From Arctopsyche grandis (lineage: Eukaryota > Arthropoda > Insecta > Trichoptera > Hydropsychidae): a stretch of 64,000 nt of DNA. The stretch spans positions 21,543,839 through 21,607,838 of the forward strand of contig NC_135356.1 of NCBI RefSeq assembly GCF_051622035.1, written 5' to 3'. Position 1 is the first letter of the stretch. Every line of letters starts with the position of its first letter. A program made the position numbers and the translations under genes. The notes under the pieces are model-generated. The model saw only the letters and a list, made by a program, of their open reading frames with translations, made no database searches and was not told the origin of the DNA. This document shows, in pieces, positions 1 to 10,500 of this stretch.

Positions 1-24
1 ATTAACATTAAAATAATATAATAC

Positions 25-414
25 TGTAGCGAATACTAAAAGGAGCCGCCGTTATAATTGGTTTCAAGGATTATCTCCAGGCTTCAGTACAAGTCGGCTA
101 ACAATGAGATAAACTCGAATGCACTTAGCGGGGGTAGCGATACCTCGGTCGCATTCCGGTAGAGTTCTCAGAACCCACAGCGATAGCGTGGGACTGACTT
201 CCATGGCACATCTAGTACGTGACCATAACAATAGGTAAACAAACCAAACGTCGAAGATGCCCTGAGAGACCTTTCCTTTATAAGGAGGTACTTATGCGAT
301 ATCAAGACATTCTGGACAGAGCACTGGCAGTGCGTGTATCTCCTTAATCATCAATAAATGCTGTGAAATGACTTTGGCCTTTTACTTGGATCTTCCACCC
401 ACCCCTACACAACA
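25..414 (+). mobile_element. candidate solo LTR
   Basis: A 390-bp segment, richer in GC than its surroundings, begins TGTAG and ends ACAACA. It is flanked by the 4-bp direct repeat ATAC (21-24 and 415-418). Inside it are a TATA-like TTTATAAGG at 277-285 and an AATAAA at 353-358, the order expected of an LTR promoter and poly(A) signal. No internal retroelement coding region follows, so it would be a solo LTR. The short duplication is weak evidence in AT-rich DNA. Confidence 0.4.
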
Positions 415-1776
415 ATACTAAATAATATAATATTGTAAAATAGAAAATGATAAAAGATCAGTAGGTATTAAGATAGATATAAGATGTATTATAAACATAA
501 TTCAGTAATAATAAAAAAAAGCATTTAAAAATTAAAAATAATTTGCTAAGTTTGATAACCGATGAACAAATCGGACTATGGAAATGTGTCAATTAGCAAT
601 AATTAAAAATAAACAAGTCATTAAAATGGTGAACAGAGAAAAAAATAGCATGAAAAAAAAAACAATGGAAAAAGTCAACAAAGAGGAAAAAAAAAGGAAT
701 AAGAGCTGTAATAATGAAAAAGGAACCTCGATATTGAAAAATATTTGAAATTAATGGCTTTAAGAAATTCATCGTGTGTGTTTTTAAAAAGGTTTAGGTT
801 ATTATAAGATTCGGAATTTTTTTTAAGACTTTAACCACTATATTTGCAAAAGAAACGATTGGCATTTTTGAATTTGCACCGACTCAATATATTGGATATC
901 AAATTTAGTAGTATTCCAAAAGCAAATTTCGATTGAGGGCGAGTCCTCAAATTTCAATTGAGGGCGAATATAGAATAATTTAATTGGTGTAAATTACAAA
1001 GCCAAATATAACTGACAAAGCGATGTGAAGTTTAAAATAATCTTTATTTTACAGCAGCAAGAGAAGCCTGCAGCCATATTCAGTTGTGCCCAGGTCCAAT
1101 TCGGAACAGATGTACACCCATAATGATGATGGGGGTTTGATGTGAATCATTTCTCTGAGAAATTCCAAATTGTATACATCTAAAATCTTCGTCATTGCTC
1201 AACGTGATAAATCAAAGGTCGGCGGACAAGTTGCTTTTGCCCACAAAAAAATGGTTCAGGTCCGCCGATCTCTGGTGATAATATTTAGCTAAAACTTTTT
1301 ATAAAAATCACAATATGAGCTGTTGGGTTTCAGGATTCAATGCTTGACACGGGTAGATGTTGAGCTTTAGATGTATTTTATTTCCGTATACTAATTTCGG
1401 GGTTTGAAATTATAGAGCTATGTATATATTCGTTAATAACTACATTTATTAGATTTGTTGATAGTTGGGGTGTGTCGAGGCGAACTTAAATGTGGCGCGA
1501 AAACTGCGTGTTTACTGAAGTTCAAGTGCTTTTCCATTGTTTATATCAACAGCACGTACGTATTAATATGAAATGAGGTTCATGGTGAACGATTATGTAT
1601 AATTAAGGTATATTGAACACAGTGAATTTTGGAATTTGAGAAAAATACTAAGAAAAAATAATTTTTGTAATGCCACCAGCTGATCATAGTTTGTGAAAAT
1701 CTGATTGATTAGATGAAAATTGATCAAATTGATCACATGATTTTTTTTTAGTCTACTTCATCGCATCTTTGCCATT
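415..1776. other. AT-rich intergenic DNA
   Basis: No gene or clear element seen. A short direct duplication (ATTGAGGGCGA twice, about 930-967) is the only local structure noted. Confidence 0.6.
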
Positions 1777-1975
1777 CTAGTAGTTCTACTCGGATTCGCT
1801 CGGCATTTGTGATATAAACGGCTTAAATATGGCTAATTTAATAGTAAAAATTCATTTATATAAAATTTAAAAATATAAATATATTTAACGGCAGCCAATC
1901 AGAAACGAAATACACACACATACAACGAACGGTTTTAGTTTCATATATAAGATGGTAAAATCTTATGAAAATTTC
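1777..1975 (-). mobile_element. diverged Helitron-like copy (family H1)
   Basis: On the minus strand this ends with a decayed form of the terminus CGAAGCCGGGTAAAACCACTAG seen intact elsewhere in the window. The body (ATATAAACGGCTTAAATATG and onward) matches the copies at 10005, 11116 and 62936. The base after CTAG is not T here, so the end is eroded. Confidence 0.4.
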
Positions 1976-2169
1976 GCTATATATAAACTGAACAGGTTCG
2001 ACTCAAAGTGTGTCTATAGTTAAAAGTTTGAGTATACAATGCAGTTTTCCTAGCTCAAATAAAATGCCAAGATTTTTACTGTATCTATGTATGTAGTAAC
2101 AATAGATGAAGTTGTGTAATCGTGCGAAAATTCTTAAGCTTAATACCAAGTTATGTATGCAATTTGGTA

Positions 2170-2800
2170 AGTATCCATCAACCGGAAGTGGCAGTTTACT
2201 CTTGTTCGATTTGTCTTCCACTATTTTATTCGACCCCTTAAAGATTTTTTCGTGTGTTCTTCATGTAAAATTTCAAGTATAATTCTTGTATTGATTTGAT
2301 GAAAATAAAAATAAAATTACTAAATTTAATAAAACGGAAGTGGGATTCTTCCTCTTAAGAAAGTAAAAAATGTTGTGACCACGATTGTTTTCACACCTCT
2401 GAAAGTATCAAGCTAAAAATTTATATTTGTATTCTTTTTATACTAATTTAGAGCTAAGTAAAAAAATCACTAAATTTAATGAACCGGAAGTGGGATTTTT
2501 TCCTCTTAGAAAGGTCAAAAATGTTGTTTCCACTACTCTGTCCACACCCCTGAACGTATCAAAATGAATATTTATATTTGTTTTATTTATGTACTAACTT
2601 AGAGCTGCTAAGGTTTTGGTCAAAATTCGTAGTAGTACAAAAGCAGTATTTTTTTTAAACAATATTTAATTATTTTATTTTGACCTTTTAAATTATTTTT
2701 ATTTTCTTGATATTTAATGTGTATAATAATTAGGGTGATTTTAAGTAATAAAAAAATTTCGAACAAAATCCGACAACCGGAAGTAGAACTTTTGTCTCGT
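2170..2800. repeat. degenerate tandem repeat with about 150-bp period
   Basis: The core CGGAAG recurs at 2183, 2335, 2485 and 2778, giving spacings of 152, 150 and 293 bp (about two periods). It sits in a shared context of TAAATTTAAT before, and TGGGATT, CTCTTA and a TTTATATTTGT stretch after. The copies are diverged and one position is missing. No protein is encoded. Confidence 0.5.
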
Positions 2801-3014
2801 GTAAGATTCAATTTGTAACGAAAATTCTTGCTTTCATAACCGGTATGTGTGAACGTGTATGTATGTTTAACTATCGAATTTTATTTTGTGACATCTGAAT
2901 TTTTTAGTATAAGTATGTTGCTTAAGAGTATATCTTTTTATTTTAACCATCTTGTGATAGAAGTGTCTGGTACAATCTTTGGTGATATTGACGCTGAAAA
3001 GGAGAGAAAGGGAC

Positions 3015-3390
3015 ATGTGAGATGCCTTTGAAATGATGGAGGCAGATGTTGCGCATTCCAAGGACCGCAAGATGCACGAACGCCTCCACCCTCGAAGATC
3101 TGGAAATTTCAGAGAGACTCTCCAGATCATCTAGAAAAAGTTCTTTCCTACTTTAGCCATATTACCTGAAAGAATATGGAGAGTCTTCGAAAGCTTCGAA
3201 AATATGGTAGTCATCGAAACACTAGAGGGAAGGCAAAGGCGAGGAGGGTCTCCCACAAGATGGTCAGATCACAACAAAGAATCATCCGTAAACTCTGCAT
3301 TTAACTTGGTATAAGACTTGGAGGTGAATCGTCCACCGAATCCCAAATGGAAAGATGTGACCACGACGATCAGCATTGTGAACGAAAATA
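3015..3390 (+). mobile_element. LINE 3' end, RTE-like (decayed)
   Basis: Broken frames encode the C-terminal tail typical of insect RTE-like endonuclease/reverse transcriptases: RMLRIPRTARCTNAS, then LEDLEISERLS, then a GHITRK-like piece, and a GRQRRGGSPTRWSD segment in another frame. It ends near GACGATCAGCATTGTGA, similar to the 3' end of lepidopteran RTE elements as I recall them. There are several frameshifts and no RT domain, so this is a 5'-truncated dead copy. Confidence 0.55.
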
Positions 3391-4081
3391 TGTATCGGTA
3401 CTTAAATAGTATATGTCTGCGTGAAACTTAAACTATATATTAAGAATTGAATAGTTAATAGAATTAATATAATTAATCTGATGTAGTTTATAGAATTAAC
3501 TGGACAAAAAAGGTAGAAAAAATATCCATATCCATACCTTTCACCAACAATATCAACTGGCATCACACTGATTGTTTATAATGAAAACGCAAATGAGCAG
3601 TTTTTTAAACAGTGCTCAATTTTAATCAAGTGCACAAATGCGAGCACTTGTTTACTAATGTGATCGCCTAAAGTGACCGTTTTACATGTTTTCAGGAGTA
3701 ATTGGATTATCAGTCTCATTGAGATCGCCTTTCACATTAATGAAAAATATTATCAATATCAATATTTAAAAAAAGGCGCATCCCAAGGATTCTGCCAAGA
3801 ACGATACTCAAAAAACTAGTACTGTAAAACCAATACAATTGCCCATTTTAGATTAGCACATCTTATGCACATGCTTAGCAAGGCATAGGACGCTCGTGAC
3901 TAATAGCGTAGCAAGGGTGGATGGCGCATGGGCCAAGTTTTTTTTTGCCTCCCCCTTTTCTTTTTTTCATTTTATCAACTTATGAAATTTTCTAAGATAC
4001 ATATACATATTATGATGGAGTCTACCTCACGGGTCCGAATGTGAAAAAAACGCCCGAAAACGCAAATTCTGCGCCCGCACA
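3391..4081. other. intergenic DNA with repeat fragments
   Basis: No gene. The end (about 4014-4080) is the left half of the foldback family seen complete at 32490-32745 (shared CGCCCGAAAACGCAAAT). The sequence near 3901, with TAGCGTAGCAAGGGTGG, resembles a hAT terminus but has no partner. Confidence 0.5.
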
Positions 4082-4098
4082 TTAAGAGGGCTGGACAG

Positions 4099-4904
4099 CA
4101 GTGGTGTAGCGAAGGGGGGGGGTCCAGGGGGTCTGGACCCCCCCCTTGGCGGAGTGCAGTCGGCGGCAAAATATCCCACTCCTGTCGCAATTGATCGTTT
4201 GTACCATTTTTGGATAGTTTTTTATCCCAAATCCATGACAGATTTTTAGGACGTAAACATATACTTGAAAATTTCCAATGTTTGCTTTCCTGATGGAAAA
4301 AGCTCTCAACCATCAAGTGTTTTAAAAAATAAGATAAAGACTTCGGGGGAAATTTACAACCAAGATATATTTTGTGGGCCTTGCATTCTAATTGGAGAGT
4401 TGGAAATGTGGTGGCAATATATAAGTACTAGTGAAAATCGACCAAAAAACACACTAGCTGCAATTGCAATTTGCAATCCTTCAATATTCCCCAATATTTA
4501 CATTAAATTACATTAAAAATTCTAGCAACACTTCCGGTGACAACTGCCACAAGTGAACGGAGCTTTTCCATACTACGATGACTACAAACATATTTAAGAA
4601 ATGCGATGTCGGAAAATCGACTAAATGGACTTGCTTTATTATATATTCATATGGATATAAATGTTAGTGCAGAAAAAATATTAGATATGGTTACAATAAA
4701 GACGCGAAGATTGGTCTGTGAATTTCGTACTTTTTTAAAGTATTCATTATTTTTATTTTATTTGAATTTTGTTCATACCATATGTTTATTACGTATTTAC
4801 TCTCTTTTTATATATTGTGATTTTATATTAATTAAATATAAATTATTTTGCCTTTTTTCCTGTCAAAACCCCCCCCCCTTGACAAAATCCTGGCTACGCC
4901 ACTG
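4099..4904 (+). mobile_element. hAT transposon, internally deleted
   Basis: The termini are CAGTGGTGTAGC and the inverted GCTACGCCACTG. A perfect 8-bp target duplication, CTGGACAG, lies on both sides (4091-4098 and 4905-4912). Terminus type and duplication length are those of the hAT superfamily. The element is 806 bp, too short for a full transposase, and sits inside piggyBac-like copy A. Confidence 0.85.
4265..4740 (+). pseudogene. hAT transposase C-terminal remnant
   Basis: Two broken frames give pieces of the hATC dimerisation domain. The first reads FCGPCILIGELEMWW and ICNPSIFPNIY (4265-4516). The second, after a frame break, reads LPVTTATSERSFS followed by LRNAMSENRLNGLALLYIH (about 4528-4660). 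The TATSERSFS and NRLNGLALL motifs mark the family. The catalytic DDE region is absent. The hAT termini that bound it explain its presence. Confidence 0.75.
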
Positions 4905-5349
4905 CTGGACAGCACCGCCTTGTCCATACAAACGTACTATACTTCTCCCTTCCTCAATTATGGCACTAGAGAAATTATTTTTTAATATGCTATGAATATC
5001 CACCATTGGGGTGCATCTATCGTTTTATTTTTTTGATTAATTATTTTTTATAGGAGCTAGGAGCCGCCAAACATCTATAAAATCGCCTCTTTTTTACACC
5101 CACGAAACGAGTCCAGCGTGCTTATTTAACGGTCGATTTAAAAAAAAATACGCCGATAGATTCACAGAAAGTATCTTTCTCATACCGATGATGATTTTTT
5201 TTTAAAAATTGGTCCAGTTTTGGAGGAGAAAATAGGAGAATACGAAACCTCGATTTTGTCAATTTAAATTACGTTTTATCTGGTCGAAGCGCAACTGTCG
5301 CATTCACTCAATATATATATTGATATATATTGTCGCATTCACTCAATAT

Positions 5350-6876
5350 ATATTTATTTATTTATTTGGAAAATTTACAGTTTATTAAGTTACATTGATT
5401 GATAGTAAAAAAACATAATTATGTTGAGTAAACCATTAATAATTTTCACATATAGGTAAAAAAAAGAAAAGCTCAAACATTTAAAATAAGAAACAAAAAT
5501 GATAATAGAGTAAGATAGTTAGAGAAAACAAAAAGAAAAAAATAGAAATAACAGTATAATAAAAATATCACAATAATAAGAATAATAATATGATAAAAAT
5601 TATGAAATAATGAAAATAATATAATATATAATAAAAAACAAAAAGACAAAATAAATACATCAAAATAAAAATTCATAATCACAATCGTAAATTTTCAATA
5701 AAATTAATCATCGAAAAACAAATTTGCAATAATCACTCTAGCTTGTATAGCATTAATATTAAATAAGTCAAACATAGAAATTGTTAAAATTAGTGTGTTG
5801 ACGGTGGAGCTTGCACGCCAGATGAATGAGCTTTTTCCATATTTATAAAAAGTATTAGGTATGTAAAGGAGCTCATTACATCTAGTCATTCTATTTGGCA
5901 CACGCAATGATAGTCTGCTCAATAATTGAGGACAGTCGATCGAGCCGTTAAGGATGTTCAAAATTGTTGAGATGTCAGCTATCTCCCTTCTTTTGACAAG
6001 TGGAAGTAGATGCTGATACCTACAAGCATCTTCATAGGAAGTATAGGATAATCCAAAACGGCTACTGATGTACCTCAAGAATCTCTTCTGAATGCGCTCC
6101 AATCTGTCTCTTGCACCAGAGTACTCTGGGTTCAAACTCAACAATACTTCTTACATATGCACAATATAGTATTTTGTATGATTTAATAGAAGTAAAGCAT
6201 TTGGAGGACCGGATGACGAACCCGAGGGCCTTCGACGTTCGAGCTACAACATTGTCAATATTTTATTTATTTTATTTTTTTATTTTATTTTATTTTATTT
6301 TATTTTATTTCATACCAGGAAGGCATTACAGGTAAACCCCAATGCGCCTTCCTGGCCAAATTACAAACAATACAGCATTTTTTATTATATACATAAGTCG
6401 CTAAATTACGAGACACTGACAAACTCGACAATTAACGAGACATCTATGAATTGTACATACATTTTTATTGTAATATTTACATTAATCATACTCAAATAGT
6501 GGTGACATAGTGGGTAGGAAGGATTTTTAGCCAATTTTTAATCGGGAATCGTTTCAACAATGAAATCAGAGAAAATTGGCAAACTCTGATAGGAAACGAT
6601 CAACCAGGAGTCACAAATCCTGGTCTGACCAGCAGCATTACAGATATACTCAGAAAAATTCTTTTCAATCGAGGTCAGCTCAAGGGATCGAACTCGGCGC
6701 CTCTCAGTGTTAAGCAGAAGCTTAACGACCGAGCCACGCTGCTGGCTAAATATAATATAAATATGTTTACTAAAGGATAGATCAGAGTTTAAAAAGACTC
6801 CCAAATCCCTAATTTCCGATACCCTTGTGAGTCTATGGTATATATAGTTGATTGAATGAGGACAGTCAACTGGACA
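5350..6876 (-). mobile_element. jockey-like LINE fragment interrupted by a SINE
   Basis: On the minus strand the sequence reads from 6876 as LINE ORF2 late-RT and C-terminal protein: HSINYIYHRLTRVSEIRDLG then VFLNSDLSFSKHI. After a SINE insertion it continues NVVARTSKALGFVIRSSKC, CAYVRSIVEF, then LERIQKRFLRYISSRFG and REIADISTILNILNGSIDCP (5704-6250). An AAATA-type tail lies at about 5345-5370. It is truncated at the 5' end and sits in the (TA)n core of piggyBac-like copy A. A relative lies on the + strand at 42240-42905. Confidence 0.7.
6258..6746 (-). mobile_element. tRNA-headed SINE (family S-A)
   Basis: The minus strand starts CCAGCAGCGTGGCTCGG, carries a pol III B-box GTTCGATCCC (6684-6693), a central block CGTTTCCTATCAGAGTTTGC, the tail GTCACCACTATTTGA, and ends in a (TAAAA)n run. 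It interrupts the LINE above. Its middle and tail match the copy at 18294-18545. Confidence 0.7.
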
Positions 6877-6933
6877 TATATCGAAGAAAGGAACGGTTAA
6901 TAAATTAAGTTTTCGGGTGTACAGCCCTCTTAA

Positions 6934-7115
6934 TACGGTAGGAAAAGCCTGTTCCTCTTGTTCCTGTTGTATCCTGCTCGCGCAAATTAAGTGAGTATGT
7001 ACCGTTTACCATGCACCATTTTTTTTTGATCTTTCGATTTAAGATTTTTCGATTTTCGATCTTTGCCTTCAGATATTTGCGTTTTCGGTTATTTCACATT
7101 CCGGCTCGTCATGGA
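6934..7115. repeat. fragments of two dispersed palindromic elements
   Basis: 6938-7000 matches half of the hAT-type palindrome at 39861-40031 and 51382-51535 (GGAAAAGCCTGTTCCTCTTG, then CTGCTCGCGCAAATTAAG). 7005-7115 matches one arm of the foldback family at 32490-32745 (TTCGATCTTTGCCTTC). Both lie within 300-470 bp upstream of the Prm TATA box. Confidence 0.55.
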
Positions 7116-7397
7116 GACCGCACCGAATTGTATAATGCTTCATTGTTTTCGTTCGATATGTATCCCCTGAGCATCGAGCCTTTGCTAGAACAGTCGATGC
7201 AGTTGATCGTCTGCGCCAGAGCGGCGGGCGGGATATGCGCGTGGGGGGAAGTAGGGGCCCAGCATCCGGAACCCCTCGCGCCCCCGCGGTTGCGCCGGGG
7301 GCGCAGCCCCTCGCGGGCACTCCGCCCCACCCCGGGGTGCAATGCGGAATCGCCATTCGGGAAATGCACACGAAAAGTGTGTATGGCGGTGGGTGTC

Positions 7398-7406
7398 TAT
7401 AAAAGG
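7398..7406 (+). promoter_or_regulatory. TATA box of paramyosin
   Basis: TATAAAAGG lies in a locally GC-rich stretch (about 7200-7670), 154 bp upstream of the Prm start codon. Transcription would be expected to begin about 25-32 bp downstream, giving a 5' UTR of roughly 130 nt contiguous with coding exon 1. Prediction from sequence only. Confidence 0.6.
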
Positions 7407-7559
7407 CGGCAGTAACCGGAGCCGTGGCGCTCCAGGAATAGCCTGGCTTGGCGGGGGCGGCCGGAGGTGGGGCAGCCGCCTTGGTGGGCAGCCACGGCCC
7501 TCGACACCGGCACGCAGTCGAGCCGAGCCCGGCACCGGAGCGTCCCAGCAGCCGTCACC

Positions 7560-10500
7560 ATGTCGTCCTCAGCAGTGGCCAAGACGTCCAAGTACACGTA
7601 CCGGTCCAGCGGCGGCGGCACAGCTGACGTCAGCATCGAATACAGCGCCGACCTGAGCGCGCTCTCCAGGCTAGAGGTCAATCCTCCACCACCAATCCTC
7701 AACTCTACTCAACTCAACTCAATCAACCCCAAAGTGCCCTTCGGCCCTCGCTAACAGCGACCCCGTCTAATCCCGATACCTCGAATGGGATCGAACACGG
7801 ACAAAAAAAAAAAAACAAAAAAAAAACAGGGTCAATCAATCAATCAATAGTGATCGTGCCTCTAGGACACTCCATTGAAAAGTCTCGTCAATTTCAAACA
7901 GTGAATCAATCGTACAGTAGTCGGCCATGCCAAAGTCGTTGCATTGGATTTTAAAGTTAATAATGCAAAATTTATAAGATATAGTGTGAAAACGATAAAG
8001 TTATAGGCGTTCAAACAATTAAAATCTGACAAGACGAGTGGGTGGCGGAAAGTCAAACGTATAAGGCTATCAAAGCTACCAAACGTCACGGTCTTCGAAA
8101 ATTTCGCAAACATTATTATTACGATTATATTTGTCACCATCGAAATATCTATGTAAATCGATTGAAATATCTGTCGTTGACCAAACCGCGCAAAATGGCA
8201 AAGTTTCAAAACGATCGGAAGAATGTAGGAATTTTAGCTGGATCGTTTGCGAAGTGAAACATATAAATAAAAAGATTGATATTATTCAGTAGTGTTTATA
8301 TCTCGCGAAGGGGTATTTTATTCGAATTTAATTGGGCAGGTGTATTAGTGAAATTTTACAAATGTATTAGTGAGAATCGTGAGATAAAATACGGTATTTT
8401 TTATGTTTTGAATTGTGATCTTGTATCAATGAGTATATCAATGCGATTACGTCACGCATTTGTCGATTTGTTTGTGTTTAAAAAAATTTTAAATGAGACG
8501 CGAGTGAAAAAAATCCTTATTGTATATTATATATGTGTGGAAATTGTGTAAATCATACAATCAATATGATGTTTTTATTTTTCCAGGATAAAATTCGTCT
8601 GCTCCATGACGATTTGGAATCCGAAAGAGAGTTGCGCCAGAGGGTGAGATATAATTTATTTGTGTTTTGCTTTCATTAACCGCTTTGAATGTGTTGGAAT
8701 TGAATCGGGGGAAAAGTTATAAGTTATTGTGAACTTTTTGTATTGAAGTTTTGGTCGCACAGTCAGTTACGAAACGAGTGAAAAAAAGAGTCGCCTGAAC
8801 TATTTCGGTATGGCGGCTGAAAACTGATCAGTATCTGCCTCCTGGTCAACATTAAACTATTTTACAAATAGTCAAGGCCGTTCTGAATGTATCAGAGTGT
8901 GTGTGTGTGTGTGTGCAAACTTATGCCAATATATGTTTTTCAATGTAGAAATACCTAGTTTACATTTGAATTTTATTTCGGGATTGTTTGCTTGGAATTC
9001 CAAACAATGACGCAATGAAAAATTTAAAGTGATGGGCACTTGAAATATTTTTGTTTGTATTATAATTCAAAAAAAGTTCGAATTTATTTCATAATAATTA
9101 TTAAAAGTAACAAAATGTCTGCCAATACAAGATATCTTCTTTTAATTCAACCGTTATTTTTTTGCATTGTTCTTGAAATACTATGCAAATTATATATGTA
9201 TGTATGTATGTATGGCATCTTAAAGCCGTCCCATAAAAAAATTTTATGTGCTGGAAAAAAATGCAGTAAAATTGAATCAATCGCTCTCTGGTTATAAAGC
9301 TTCATGTCATTTGACAGACAAACATTGCATTTGACATATAAATAAAGTTTTCCCTATCATTTTGTCGCATCTAAAATAGATTTGAGGTAGACTTCCATAA
9401 AGTAGATTTCAATTGAATTATATATAATATTTACCGATTTTATATTTTATATAAATATGTATGATAATCTTTCATACTAATAATACAATAGGTCAAAATC
9501 ATAAGCCTTTTTAATATCAACCAACTGGAAAGCTTCCATTGTGTGTATTTTCCAATTTGACTTTTTTAAAATTTTTTAGGATTTTTTTTAAGATTTTTTT
9601 TTTAAATAAAAATTTATATAAATTTATTTAAAAATTTATGTAATTAAAAATTCCAAGATTCTAAATATTAAAATGAAAATTACAATTAAATTACTTCAAT
9701 TTTAGCTAATCGCTGTATGTTGGTAAAATATCAAAGCGGTCTAAAGAGTGAAAGTGGTTCAAAATCAGATCACAATTTTTTGACGGGCAGGAATTTCAAG
9801 GAACTAAAAGAGTGAAGCTAATAAAAAGTAAAATGAGACGAAACACTTTCAAAATTAATTAATAATTGTCTGTTTTTCATTAATTTATTTATCTCATTTT
9901 AAATCCAATTAACTCATTAGTCATGAAGGTATTTTATATGAATATAAGAAATTTTCAACTTTTTGGTAAAAATAATTATGATACTTACTTTCATTATTCA
10001 ACAACTAGTGGTTTTACCCGGCTTCGCTCGGTATTTGTAATATAAACCGCTTTAACATGGCTAATATTAAAGTCAATTTTTTATTAAATGTATTTGAATA
10101 GTTTTATTTTATTTAAATTTATTTGAATATTCTTTTGTTTTTCTAATTAAATTTAACGTCACGGATTTTACGAACTAAAACTTAAATACTTACATACAAA
10201 GTCTCTTTTGAAATTATATATTTAAAAAAATGATGTTAATGTTTATTATTTGACCTCTGCAATACGTTATTCATCATTTGTATACATATATAGAGAAAAT
10301 CTTATATATAAGTATATATAATATATAAAAATAATCAAAAAGTTTATAAATATATCGCGAAGGAGCTTTTTTTAGATCTGAAAGCGAATTAGCGCCGGTT
10401 TTGTTTACATCATTGTTGCGATGCCAAAATTGAAACTAGAAAAATGTGCTATCTCCAACTGGAGCATGAGCCGTTCAATGCTCACAATTTCAAATTTCGT

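Larger units (their letters stand above)
4086..6929. mobile_element. piggyBac-like MITE, copy A, split by insertions
   Basis: The left part (4086-4098 plus 4905 to about 5350) and right part (about 6876-6929) align with the intact copy at 25616-26220. The ends are GAGGGCTGG and its inverted partner CAGCCCTC. Both are flanked by TTAA (4082-4085 and 6930-6933), the target duplication of piggyBac-type elements. A hAT element interrupts the left arm, and a LINE carrying a SINE interrupts the middle. No transposase is visible. Confidence 0.65.

Noticed and set aside
7069-7702. Several open frames of 86-134 aa around the Prm promoter and exon 1
   Set aside because: They come from GC-rich sequence with few stops, overlap the promoter and 5' UTR, and show no domain.
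8042-8551. Open frames of 71 and 91 aa in Prm intron 1
   Set aside because: No homology cues, AT-type codon content and placement within an intron.
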